Shown here: positions 34,887 through 46,482 of the stretch, piece by piece | How positions within the stretch are numbered: the first letter of the stretch is position 1 | How the letters are laid out: each line of letters begins with the position of its first letter | Assembly: GCA_013399305.1 (NCBI GenBank) | Contig: VXAI01000118.1 | Span: 707,188 to 771,187 of the forward strand | Reading direction: 5' to 3' | DNA: 64,000 nt | Source of the DNA: Rostratula benghalensis | Lineage: Eukaryota; Chordata; Aves; Charadriiformes; Rostratulidae | Position numbers and translations under genes: made by a program | The notes under the pieces: model-generated | Database searches by the model: none | The model's input: only the letters and a program-made list of their open reading frames with translations | Told to the model about the DNA's origin: nothing

Positions 34887-35214
34887 TTGGAGCCCTTCAG
34901 TACTTAAATAGGGCTTGTAAGAAAGATGGGGATAAACTTTTTAGGATAGAGAAGGGGAGATAGGAGAAGGGGTAATGATTTTAAATTAAAAAAGGGAAGA
35001 ATTATACTAGATATAAAGGAGATATCTTTTTATAGTGAGTGTAGTGAAACACTGGCCCAGGTTGCCCAGAGAGGTGGTAGATATCCCGTCCCTGGGAATA
35101 TTCAAGGTCAGGTTGGACAGGGCTCTAAGCAACCTAATCTAGTTGAAGATGTTCTTGCCCATTGTATGAGTTTTTAAAAGTCTTTTCTAACCCAAACTAT
35201 TCCATGATTCTGTG
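34887..35214 (+). mobile_element. CR1 LINE 3' UTR of a second subfamily
   Basis: The sequence restarts at 'ggagcccttcagtacttaaa' and repeats the order already passed in the upstream copy, but with different subfamily diagnostics ('gggcttgtaagaaagatggg', 'gtagtgaaacactggcccag', 'agaggtggtagat', 'gttgaagatgttcttgccca'). It ends in 'attccatgattctgtgg' at about 35214. Within 34955-35030 it is AT-drifted, consistent with an older copy. Confidence 0.9.
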
Positions 35215-38200
35215 GTCTCTATTTCTTTACTGCCTTGAGAATGACTTGATTGTACCTTAGAAGAGGTGTCTGATTCTTTGCTTTGCTTGGATGGACTGGA
35301 GCCGTGTAAGTGTTGAGAAACCTCTCAAAGGCTGAAACCGACCAGTTTGTAAGTGCAAACCAACCAGCAGTAGGTGCAGTACTGTGTAATGGCACCATCA
35401 GTGCAAAAGAGCAAGTTTTCACAGCCTCCTAAGACTTCTTCCTTTCTCCCAGTTGCTGGGCTTGCCTCCCATGTGCAGAAAAGATTTTTCAGCTGGTGGA
35501 AATTACTTATTCATGGTCCTAGTTTGAGCTGTCTGCAGGCTGCTGTATCTTGCCAACTGGTAACCAGGCATTAGAGCCAACTTAAGTAATCATGGGTTGT
35601 AAGCAGCAGCTTTCAGCAGGTGAGTCAAAGGGAACAAAGGGTTCCCCTTGGAGGAGCTCTCTTGAGCTTTTCACAGCTACAAGCTGCTTTTTGAGGGCCT
35701 TTAAACACCTAACTCGCTCCAAAATGAAATACAGCCACCCAGAGCAGGTAATGTTGTCTCAGCAGCTATGCAACAACTGTTCTGGGAGCCTTTTTTTGTG
35801 CCTGTGTACCCAAGAGTCCAAAACAAATAATGCAACAGAGAGGTTTTTGTGTAGTTGATAATTTCCTTGCCATGGTTTCCCAGTTGCAATCACTGCTTAG
35901 TTAGCTGGGATGCTGCCTCCTCTAAACTCTTGTGGAATGGTGCAGCCAAAAAACAAGCGATAGTAAAAGCTCCTGTGCTTGATTATATGGCCAATAGGCT
36001 GATTTTAGTTTACATCCTGTCTTGGTCAAACTCTTTTGCAGATAGTGTTGGTCTTTTCTTTTTCCCTGTCTGTCAATCCCACCGTTTCTAGTCTGGTGCA
36101 AAATGCTGAAGTACAGATGTGCCATTTACTGAAATGGCAAACAAAACAAAGCACAGGGGAAGGACAGGCAAAAGGTTTGTTTTCAAGACATACCTGTAAT
36201 TCTGTAACAGAAAAATGAGAATACATGGGTTTGGTTGGAAGGAATAGCCCCTGAAATGACAAAGAGTATTTATGGTCCCATTGTCAGGAGGAAACGTGAG
36301 ATACAGAATATTTCTCCGTTGCTCAGGCTGATAAAAAAAATTGCGTTTTGGTTTTCACAGTCTTTACATGACCAGTCTTCAGAAGGAACTCAGCCAGTAA
36401 CATCAGCATTTGCAGTATTTTGGAAACACTTTTAATATCGTGGAGTAAATGAGCAAGGCAGGAGTCCCACCGTTTATTTCAATGACATCTCAAAGTTTTG
36501 GGAATGGGTCAGATTTTTTTTTTTTTTGCTTCATTTGAAACACTTTCAAATGGGCTGGGTTTTCATAAACAGTTATGCATTTCTTGCCTGAGGAGTCTTG
36601 TATACTCAGCCTGAGACATTTCTATTGATGCATTCACAGACCACTGACCACTTCTGAAAACTCTTTCCTTGGTGGAGCTTCTCCCTGCCCCTCTCTTTGG
36701 GATCTGGTTGTGCTGCTGTTGCAGACATGGAGTTTTGCCCTCAGTTTCAGTGGAATTTTTTTTTTCCATGGCTATCCCTCCTTTTTCATTCAGCAGGCTC
36801 TGAAGTGTTCCTTCACTAATTGCCTATCAGAGTCCTCCAAAAAGGGTATTCTCTGACAATATAGTGCCTTTGCAATAGAAAACGTTGCCTTGGATTTTAG
36901 TAACTGTATTAATAAAGTAAGGGAGTGATGTTCCTTTGCTGATGCACTGTGACAGTTAGCCAAAGAGCTTGCTTTCAGAGGAGTGGCATCCCATTTCCTC
37001 AGTTCTGGAGGATCCTTTGGGAACTGGGCTCATTCAGTTGTGGCAGATCCCGCAGAGTATTTTGTTCTGCCTGTGCCTTCTAATAACAATAACACTCCTT
37101 GCATTAAACTGCCTGACCAGCTAGCTCCAAGTTTGCAGTTTCCATTGTGTTCTCCTGCTTTAGTTTAAAGCTGTTGAGTGAGAGTGCAGAAGACAAAACT
37201 AGGGGGAAAAGCAGCTGAGGAAAAACACTGGCAAAAAGGGGACATGCCCTAGAAATCAAAATGGGTATAAGTCCTCAAAAGCACCATCATGAGAAAATAC
37301 CAGCAAGAAATAGCTGCCTTCTCCCTACTGATGCATTATAATTTTGCTAAATGCAATGCAGTACGAAATGGATATAAGGTGCTTGTACAACTGAGCTTTA
37401 GTTAGCTAAGGAAAAATTACCTCATGTCTGTAGTTCTACAACAGGCTGGAATTGCTAATACAGGTACTGGTAGTCATGTTTCTTTTGGACCATTGAAAAG
37501 TTTCAACCATTTTTACATTGCATTCCAGAAAAAAAGTCTGTTAGATTTGCTCTTTCTTGAAGGACTAGTGATCAGAAGGTATTTGTCTTTTTTTTTTTTT
37601 TTTTCTTTTTCTTTTTTGTAATGTATAGGGAGTACGAAGTAAAAAGGAAAACAGCTCTTAAAATATCACAATTTTCTGTTTTTATTTTCTGGGAGAAGAA
37701 GAAAGAATGCATGTATTCCACTGCCTGGGGGTAACTTGGAGTTCTTCCTTATCTTCTGCTGCTGTTTTTTTGGCTGACTCTGTACATACTGCATCCCTTC
37801 CAGTCACTGTTTTTCTGTGATGAATAGGTGCTCTTCAGTTGTGCAGATATAGTAGACCCTTTTGAGGCCTTTACGATTTGTGTTGTTAATAGCATTTACC
37901 TTCTGGCATCTTAATCTTGGTGCTTGAAAATCTAGTATCTATTTCTTTTGGGCTCAGCTCTTCATCTACTACAGTTTCCTCCTGTGAAGAGCTCTACTGC
38001 ACAATGACAATATAATTTCCAACCAAGTCACATAAACTGTACTTCCATGTGTGGTTTGTGGTTTTGCTGGCTTGCACGTTCCAATAAAGTCTTCTGTGAT
38101 ATTTTTAGATCTGCTCTAATTTCACTGATTTGGACAGTTGTATTTGCACCATTCTCTTCAACTCAAAGGTTAAGTTCAGTACTTCCTAGAAATCAAAATT

Positions 38201-40955
38201 TACGGTAGTTTATTTGCACCTATGCACAGCTGGAGCCACCTCAGATTCTATGAAGAAGGCAACGAAGAGCAGAAGGTTGGACACTGAGTGACAGATGTTG
38301 GGGTGGGCAAGGAGACCTGACCTGCTCAGTGGGGAAAATAAAGAAGGATATGAGGGGAGAGTGTGATTTCTTCTGTGTCTTGGAAAATCATCTTCCTTTC
38401 CTCTTCGCACTTAGCAATCTGATTTCATGGGCTGATAACAAGATCCATTAGTCTGAAGGGCCGAAACCTTTGAGCCATTCACTAGATGTTTGGAATGATG
38501 AAAATGCCAAGGTGCACAGTGTGTAATAGCTTTGTTACTGTGGGAGGATTTAGGCAGAGTTTTAGGCACTAGAATGGAATTTTGCAAGCTTTTACTCTTC
38601 ATTTCAAGAGGATAATGGAACAGCAATGCATATCCTTTTCCATGACTGGCTGTGGCTTTCTCCTTGGCCTTTACCATTTCATTATTAGTTTTTGTGTGCT
38701 TTTTCCTCTGCTAAGTCCTTTAAAATTGTTGTGCTTTTCAAGAAAAACAATCAGATCTTAAGAGGCATTTTTGGGGAGCTAGGGGGAATCTGGAATTTGT
38801 TTAAAGAAAGGGGATCTGAAGAAGATAAAGCAAAGATACCAGCTATGCAGAACTAATTATGCATTCCAAATGAGAACTGAAGAGCTGTACAACTCCATGA
38901 AATACAACACTCTACATTAGCTTTTTCACTGAGAATTCTTTTGAAGGACCAGAATCACATATACATGTATTATACATAAAACTCTGTAATGCACAAGAGT
39001 ATATTTAGATCTAACACTGCATGAGGAAGCCCATGGAACAAACACACAACGCAACATTCCCTGAGTGGGAATCAAAGCCTTTCAAAACTAACCGTATGAC
39101 CAGCAGATGCTTGAATTGCTAGTGGTAGACATATACCCTGAATGCATACATACAGTGCCTTGAATGTCTGTTTTCTTTCTGTCTTGGATGCTTCTGTAAT
39201 TCTGGGAACACCATGCCCAAAGATGTCACTGTGTCTACTGAGGTGAACCCAAGGAAAGAGAAAGAAGAGGGATGTGAGAGCTTTGGAAAAGTGTGATACA
39301 CACCAGCTGGATCATCTGAGCCAACAGTGACAGCTTGAATGTGGAAACCCAAGCGCTGTGCCTCAGTGTCCTGGGGATCAGCCAGCCTTTTATTGAAGGG
39401 AAGGGGAGAGAGCAGCAACAGTAAATCTAAGTTAACAGTTCGGGCTGACAGAAAGCATTATTCCTGAGTCAAACAAGAAAGAAAAGGTTGAAAAACAGTT
39501 AGGTTAACCATTGTTGTTTATGCACTGTAGCTATTTCAAACCCAAGAGAAACTAAGGAGGTAGCGTTTCTTGTTAAAAGATGATGTACAATGATTGGAAA
39601 TTTCTATTAATAATGCAAATACTTATGTTAGGCAACCTGGTTCCTCAGAGTAAGTAATTTAATCCACTTGTTCAGGAAGTGCCATTGTTGGGGGTTTTTT
39701 CCAATAGGTTTAGGGTACAGAGGGTATTTGGATTAATGAGAGGCAGAGATGGTGGGAAAATAGTTCATTATCTTTAGCCTTTGGTAAGCCTGGGTAATTA
39801 GTGAAACATTTGCAAGAAGTATCTTTCATTTCAATGTAATTGCAAAATAATTGTCTCATCTGGGTATCATCTGTGTTGATTGATAACACACAGGTAATGT
39901 ATGAAACATCTGCTTCGGAAGTACCTGCAGTAGCGTAGTTCTAACTGAGCTGGTCGGCTGTAGGCCCCATGGCTGGCTATATTAAAAATCCATACAAAAC
40001 AGCACATATCAGCATTTGCTGATCATTTTAAAGGGGAGAAATGGGCCTCTCTGGGGCAATTTTGGGTGCCACCTGAGAATTCCTTGGGCTCATTCACATC
40101 AGAATCCTTAAGCCTCCTTCCCTGGAAAATGAGAAGCACATGAACAGGTTGTGGATTTTGATTTTGAGGATGAACTTTACAAGCTGTAAAAGAAATTACT
40201 TTTGAGGAAAGACAGGAGAACAAGAAAGGAAAAACCAGTGATCTCCATACTGAAGGAACAGGAATAGGCTCGAGACTGAGGATGTTCTCTTCCCAGTTCT
40301 GTCACTGGCTTCCTGTCTGATCTTTACTACCAGTATCTCTGGATTTCTATTTCCCATCTGTAACAAGGGAAATAGTAGTATTTCCTTTCCCCCTTCTGCT
40401 TTTTGTGTGTTTAGATAGCAAGTTCTCTTAGCAGGGGGCTCTTTCATGCTGCGTGCAGTAATAGACTTGGTTCTATGGGGCCTCACGGGACTCTTGCAAT
40501 ACGAATAGTAACAAAGAGGCAGGAAGATGTCCAAAAGTATGTTTTTGGCAAAGTGACCAGTAGTTTACTTCTTTCTTTCCGTTTTGGGGGGCAGGGAGGA
40601 AGTGGGGGCAAATTTCTTTGCCTTAGAAGACAGGGAAGTTAGTGCAGGCCTGAAATGTAGCTCTTAGCAGCTTGGCCCAGTTCAGTGTGATGCTCAGGAG
40701 GCTCTATGGCTTCTTCAGGGTAGCAATCCCCTGTTCTAGTGGTTACCATGAATGCATCACTGCTTGCCATGCTTGGCCCAAATCAGGTAGTTTTCCCATT
40801 GCAGGGAATAGGAAATAATCTACATTATTTTGTTAAAATTGAGTAGTACTTAAGAGTGTTAATGGGTTAAGCAGCCAGCAGTGCTGATGGGCAAGTAAAC
40901 AGGGCAAAGGAGGTGGATTTGGTTGGTGTTTGATCATGTCATTTGATGTGCATCT
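35215..40955. other. unique non-coding sequence
   Basis: No transposable element is recognised. A T tract lies at 37588-37618 and a shorter one at about 36515-36528. The region 39780-39900 is repeat-free and rich in TAATTA, TTGCAA and CATCTG-type words, resembling a regulatory element, but there is no direct evidence. Confidence 0.5.
37588..37618. repeat. poly-T tract
   Basis: T run interrupted by two C residues; simple sequence of unknown origin. Confidence 0.9.
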
Positions 40956-41746
40956 AGACATGTGCGAACTTCATGAAGTTCGATGAGGCCAAATGCAGTG
41001 TCCAGCACCTGGATCACAACAATCCCAGGCACAAATACAGGTTGGGTGGAGAATGGATTGAGAGCAGCCCTGAGGAGAAGGACTTGGGGGCGTTGGTGGA
41101 TGAAAGCTCAACATGAGCTGGCAGTATGCACTGGCAGCCCAGAAAGACAACAGCATTCTGGGCTGCACCTCCAGCAGACTGGCCAGCAGGGCGAGGGGTG
41201 GGGAGAGTCTGCCCCTCTGCTCTACTCTGGGGAGATCCCACCTGGAGTATTTTGTCCAGCTTTGGTATCCTCAGCACAGCAAGGACATGGACCTCTTGGA
41301 ATGGGTCCAGAGGAGGCCATGGAGATGCTCCGAAGGCTGGAGCCTCTCTGCTGTGAGGACAGGCTGAGAGGGTTGGGGTTGTTCAGCCTGGAGAAAAGAA
41401 GGCTCCAGAGAGACCTTAGAGCACCTTCCAGTCCTTAAAGGGGTTCCAGGAGACATGGGGAGGGACTCTGGATCAGGGAGAGGAGTCATAGGTCGAGGGG
41501 GAACCATTTTAAACTGAAAGAGGGGAGATGTAGACTAGATATTAGGAAGAAATTCTTCGCTGTGAGGGTGGTGAGACACTGGCGCAGGTTTCCCAGAGAA
41601 GCTGTGGTTGCCCCATCCCTGGAGGTGTTCAAGGCCAGGCTGGATGGGGCTTTGAGTAACCTGGTCTGGTTGGAGGTGTCCCTGCCCATGTCAGGGGGTA
41701 GGACTGGATGATCTTTAAGGTCCCTTCCAGCCCTAACCATTCTATG
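40956..41746 (+). mobile_element. CR1 LINE, longest well-preserved copy (ORF2 end plus full 3' UTR)
   Basis: Starts inside ORF2. The first frame reads through motifs equivalent to [18 protein letters not shown] and SSPEEKDLG until a stop at 41115. A one-base shift then carries the continuing CR1 peptide (MSWQ-ALAAQK, ILGC, HLEY-VQLWYPQH, KDMDLLEWVQRR) in the frame opening at 41113. A third frame carries LGLFSLEKRRLQRDL near 41360-41415. From about 41440 the full 3' UTR follows, ending in 'taaccattctatg' at 41745. At least two frameshifts make it defective. Its 5' end contains an 18-bp perfect palindrome (40965-40982). Confidence 0.96.
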
Positions 41747-41785
41747 TGCTGGCTGTTCACATTCATCACAGCACGCTGAATAAAT

Positions 41786-41820
41786 CTCTCTCTCTCACAG
41801 ACACATGCACGCACACACTT
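41786..41820. repeat. (TC)n/(AC)n microsatellite
   Basis: Six TC units are followed by imperfect CA/CG units. It starts about 40 bases beyond a CR1 tail. Confidence 0.8.
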
Positions 41821-42585
41821 AGATATCTAAACACAGGTTTTGGAGATACGTGTAGATCAACCTGGGGCATTGAATGTGCAACCTACAGTCCCCCATGGGC
41901 ATAATTTCTGTGGGAAAAAGTTATTCTGCTAAATAGGTATGCACCTTTTGTTTTTAGGCATCACGGAGATGCTGTTTTCAGGAGAGCACTCTGGTTTGCC
42001 TGGAGTCTGGTCTGTAACTGGAGCTGCATCTGCCACTCCTGGGAGTGCCAAGCCTCGCATCTGATCTGGAATGCCAATGAGCCTGTATAAAGCTGTTAAT
42101 GTCTGTGTGAGGTTTTTTAGTCCTCATTACCAACCTGATAGAAAGATAATTCCTCAGCTGCTGTTCCAACCTGTGGGATTTTACCCACTTAATTAATTTT
42201 CTTTCTTGTTAAAGAAGATCTCTTTTTATGCATAAGAAGCTGAGCTTGACTTGCTTTTGAGGGCCTCTTCTCATGTCTTTATCAAAGGTTCAGAGGCCCC
42301 AGAAGTTGGAGGGTGAAGCCCTGGAGCAGCGTGCCAGCAGAGGCTGTGCTTGGAAGCCTTGCCTTGTCTCCCTTTCAGCCCCTACAAATCTGTGGGATTG
42401 TGTGGTTCTGTGCTGAGGGCAAGCTCCTGGAGGGGAGCCAAGCTCACACAGCGGAGGAGACCCCGCTTCCCTTTCCCACTCCCCACCTTTTGCCACCACT
42501 CAGCAGTAAAAGGGAAGGTTGTGACGGGACTGAAGGATAAAGAATTGCCTGAATGCCTGCTGAGAGTTAAAAATGCCAGCCTACA

Positions 42586-42606
42586 CCACCACCACCCCCC
42601 CCCCAA
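42586..42606. repeat. (CAC)n plus poly-C tract
   Basis: CACCACCACC runs into about ten C. Simple sequence. Confidence 0.8.
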
Positions 42607-43089
42607 CCTTTCAGCATGTCAGCAAGCTGTCTGTGTAAATAAATACACATATCAAACAATAAGCAGATGCCTTTTTAACATGCACTATTTCAGGCTGAGA
42701 TATGCCTTTCTGGTATAGCTCATCGTAGCATCTGTCAGGCTAATGCCAGCTCCACAGCCCCTTTCAGTTGTATTTAATGCACAAAGATTTGTGTTGTGCT
42801 AGATGTAAAATATAATGAGGAATTGGCTTGTTTTACATATGTTTTGGTGTTACTTGTGATGTATAATATGTTAAATGGGAACACTGTTTTCCTCCCCATT
42901 TGCTGTGTCAGGATATAGAGCAAACTCTTGTTCCTTAAGCTTGATTAAGTGGCTTTATACAAGCAAGTGTCTGATTGTTGAAGTATACAAGGAGGAAAGC
43001 AAAAGTAATTTGCAAAGTATACCACCATGGGGGCCCCAAAGCAAACAAACACTGAAGTGGGGAGGAAGCTGTGACGAGGGCTGGATTTA

Positions 43090-43123
43090 AAATAAAAAAT
43101 AAAGGAAAAAAAAAAAAAAAAAA
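43090..43123 (+). repeat. A-rich end with AATAAA words and an 18-A run
   Basis: Two AATAAA-type hexamers (43091-43096 region and 43099-43104) directly precede an uninterrupted run of 18 A at 43106-43123. This is what the end of a reverse-transcribed polyadenylated RNA can look like. No parent gene could be recognised upstream and no target-site duplication was found by eye, so a plain A-rich simple repeat is equally possible. Confidence 0.5.
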
Positions 43124-45119
43124 GCTTAATTCCAGCAGAGTTTCTCATGTCCCTTAAATCAAACTGAACTCAGGAGCCACTGAGTCTGAAGCCCTAAGGG
43201 TGTATCTCAGCACAGTGGTTGTGGAAGGGGAACCCGTGAGCTGCTGGCTTAGGTCAGATCTTCTCCAATCCATGGTCTGATCTCCAGAGCTAGCAGTGAT
43301 GAGAGACAATTTAAGACTTGGGCAACGACCAGGAGAAATTCCATACTAAGGTTTTCTTTATTTTTGTTTTCATATTGAAAATATGTTGAGCTCAGGTGAC
43401 CTAGCTTGGTCTTCTGGCACTACTGGTACTGCCGTCCCTCTCTACCAACCTTGGAGAAGGTTCCTGGGTTTTATTGTCCTTATTAATGGTTCACACATGC
43501 TACTGCTTTTGATCTAGACAGATATAAAGCAATCACATTTTAAAAAAAAATCAGACTGTTTATGCAGGCCACAAGCCTTGAAGACAACTTTCTGTCAGGC
43601 TTTTCTGAGCTCTGTTGAGAGAAGGGAGAATATTCCCACTGCTTGAGACACTCTGAATTGGATTAGACATAAAAAAAGCAGGGAGGAGGGAGAGGCACAG
43701 TCCTCCACCGGAGAGGAGGATTTAGATGACCTGAGATATCTTCTGTTTCTTAATGTTCCTTGAATAGAGATAATTGAAATCTCTCATCTGAGCAAGTACG
43801 CACAGAAGACAAAATACAATATTAGTGACCCTAAATATATTAGAGCTCTGTGCTTCTGATCACAGCGGTACCTCAGCTAGAATAGTAATGAGGAATGAAT
43901 GGGTTTTGCCTATGTGGACAACACTATTCTTCCATAATGGAAAGGGAAAATTGGTACTAAAAATGCCATTGAATCAAATTTTTGATGTGTCTCAATACAC
44001 CTGCCACTTCCCATCTTGTGGTTTCAGGGTGCTTTACAAATCTGAATAAATGAATTTATTTTTTTTCCTCCTGTCTCCAAAGGCTGGGAGTTACTATACT
44101 ATCCAATACCGCATGTCTGAAAGGACTAGGACTGTGTTCAACAGGAAAGGTTTCTACTGGGCAGCAGACACTTTGTCCTTTGCAGAAGTATATGGACATG
44201 GGCATTTTCTATATGCGAGCATTCACACCCCTGAAATATTTTAAAGCAACCAGGATGTGATGAGTGATTTGAAATGCCAAGTTGTGCAGGGAAGGGAACA
44301 GGCTTGTGAATAAACATGCACAGGAGGAGGAAACTGAGCTGAAGGTGTGCAAGTCCACCAGAGGCATGGGCAAGGAGGACATCTGTCTGGGTACCTGCTT
44401 GGTGGTCCTCTGCTCTGCTCACTAGACCATGCTGCTCCTCTAGGGCCCGTAAGATGAACAAACAGGGTGCAGAGGGCTCCTCAGGGGGTGTTTCAGGCTG
44501 GACACAGTGTGCAGTACTCCTGTGTCTCACCAAGCCCTCTCCCTTTTCCTGGGAAAGGTGAGAAATTGCGCTTCTGTGGAGGGGAGCATAGGGTTAATAG
44601 CCACCTGCATGGCCAAAAATTCCTTCCATGTGCTCTGGTGTGACATTAGCACCTCCCAGCTGGCTTGTTAGTGGCTTTGTAATCTACTGGATCAATAAAT
44701 TAATGGTAGTTTAGCTCAGTATGGCTGTCTTCTCTGGGGAGTATGACAGAGAAGGGGAGCGTGAGATGTCCAGCTGCAGCCCTGTCTTGGTGTCTTACTG
44801 CTGGATGGAGCTGCTGTGAAAGGACCTTCTCTCCTGGATTGTCACCTTGGCCCTGGAGGAGTTACTGAGTGCTGTGATGTAGGCAAGGCACTGATGCTCC
44901 CCAGTGCTGCATGTGGACAATTGGCTTTGGGACGCTGGAGGGGCTGAGCAGGGTTTTGGTTTCAAAGAAGAGTAAAGCAGCAAGGTAGACCGGGAAGAAG
45001 TAATGCTGTGAAATGGATTTGTGTGGCGCCAGCTTCATATCTGAATTGGAGCTGTCAGGGAGAATGAGATCCAGACTCAGTGCTGCTCTCCAGAGAGAAG
45101 CTGTTACAGAGCAATTGCT

Positions 45120-45407
45120 CCACCTCTCTGCCCCAGGTCTGGCTGACTTCTCCTGACAAGATCTGGCATAGTCCCTCCTTCTTTCCCACCAGTCTTACCT
45201 GCCTTTCTCCAGGCTCTAATTTACCTCCTTTTGCTTGTTGCTCTGATTTGCCTCCTTGTTTGCTTTCCCTACCTGAGCATCTCCCACTGAACCCTTCTTC
45301 TCCTGGCTCTCTGACAGTATCTTCATCCCACCCTTACCTGCCTCTTGGCTCCATCACTTTGCCCTCTTTCATCTTCAGCCTTTTCTGGCTCCTTCCATTC
45401 AGCGCAG
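45120..45407 (+). other. long pyrimidine-rich tract
   Basis: About 290 bases are strongly biased to C and T on this strand, with repeated 'cttacctgcct' words at about 45196 and 45337. It is not a homopolymer or clean microsatellite. It ends with 'ccattcagcgcag', an acceptor-like sequence immediately before a microexon-like signal. Confidence 0.7.
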
Positions 45408-45422
45408 GGTAACATCTACCTG
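45408..45422 (+). other. candidate 15-base microexon (speculative)
   Basis: Fifteen bases lie between an acceptor-like CAG (45405-45407) and the exact donor consensus 'ctg|gtaagt' (45423). An alternative AG at 45401-45402 would give 20 bases. A 15-base exon would keep frame and read G-N-I-Y-L in frame 1. Vertebrate neural microexons typically follow unusually long pyrimidine tracts, as seen here. No transcript evidence is available. Confidence 0.18.
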
Positions 45423-46299
45423 GTAAGTGCAGATGCATGGGCCTATTTGTTTCATACACTATATATGTGCATGTCTTAAGCATTTCATTACCTTTGGTGT
45501 TTCACACGCTACTCTGTGCTCTGCTCTGGGACTTGCTTTTGGGGGACCCACAGCATCCCATGACCTAAATGTGAAGTGAGCAAAACAAGGTACAGTCTCC
45601 TCAGGCCAGTATAGAGAAGTCTGTCTCATGTATTTGTCACTGCTCTTTGTGACAGGTTGTCCACCCTGGATCCCATTGCTGGGGACCTGAAGAAAGGACC
45701 GACTGATGCATGTTGAGTACAACCTGACTTCCTGAGGAAAACGAGTATTTCTCTGAAGGCCTATCCCGTCAAAACAGGGCACAGGTAAGGCCAACAGCCC
45801 TCCTGCTGCTGGAGTCTGGCCTCACTGCAGAGAACTGAGCAGAGGACTTTTTTTGCCATTCCTTTGGCTCAAGAGGGACATTGGCTCCACTGCCTGCCTC
45901 ATCTCTAAGGGGTGAAGCTTTACATTGTGTTTACAGCATGAGGAACGTTTTTCAGCAAAAATGCACTTTCAGAGAATCAAGACTGCTCATATAGATGAGA
46001 TAAATATAGGCTAAAGGTGTGGGAGGAGTATGCTGAAAAAAGAAAAGGTGTTACATCTAAGGTATTAATAGAGCAATACTTTGACTTCTTGTTCTACAAT
46101 AATGCTATATTGAAAATTACCTTTATTGAAACAGAAAGCTTTTTAAGGAAGAAAGAAGTGGGGGGGGAGGAGAGCGTTAAGTAAGAAATTAATTAAATAA
46201 TTCAATTGTCAACTGGTCAAGAGATTTCAGGACATCCAAAAGTGAAAAAAACCCAAACCCAAACAAACAGAAAAGCCCTGCAGTTCTGATTGCAATGAC

Positions 46300-46482
46300 T
46301 CATAGAAACCAGAACTAGAAGAGATTGAGGCCCTTTAGTCCAAACCCTTAATCCCCTACTAGTATGTAACATCATTCCCAGCAGCCTCTACCAGCCCTGT
46401 TTTAAATGATGGGATTTTCCCCTTGTCCCCTTGGGATGCTATTCCACAGTCTAATAGAATTAATCTGCTTACTTCTTTTGCG
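46300..46482 (-). mobile_element. ancient CR1-like fragment
   Basis: The order 'catagaa...', 'tagtccaaaccctt', 'cagccctgttttaaatgatg' and 'gctattccacagtctaatag' matches the complement of old amniote CR1-type 3' ends. The copy is heavily diverged and lacks a clean tail. The younger CR1 copies in this window do not share these words, so it is a different, older subfamily. Assignment is from memory of the consensus style. Confidence 0.55.

Larger units (their letters stand above)
41747..46299. other. unique non-coding sequence
   Basis: No transposable element is recognised apart from simple repeats and a possible poly-A retro-insertion end at 43096. A candidate exon with a good acceptor at 44083 and a pyrimidine tract with a microexon-like signal at 45120-45422 are discussed separately. 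Confidence 0.5.

Noticed and set aside
40588..40610. Possible G-quadruplex
   Set aside because: Only three separate G runs of three or more within loop limits; does not meet the four-run rule.
40983..41438. 151-codon frame, longest in the window
   Set aside because: It lies in a CR1 copy and is mostly the wrong frame of ORF2. Only its end (LGLFSLEKRRL) is true CR1 peptide, so it is not a gene.
45080..45412. 110-codon frame rich in P, S and L
   Set aside because: Its composition simply reflects the C/T-rich DNA; low-complexity translation is not evidence of a protein.
46247..46272. Telomere-like CCCAAA repeats
   Set aside because: Only two or three AAACCC-like units, not TTAGGG; an A/C-rich low-complexity patch.
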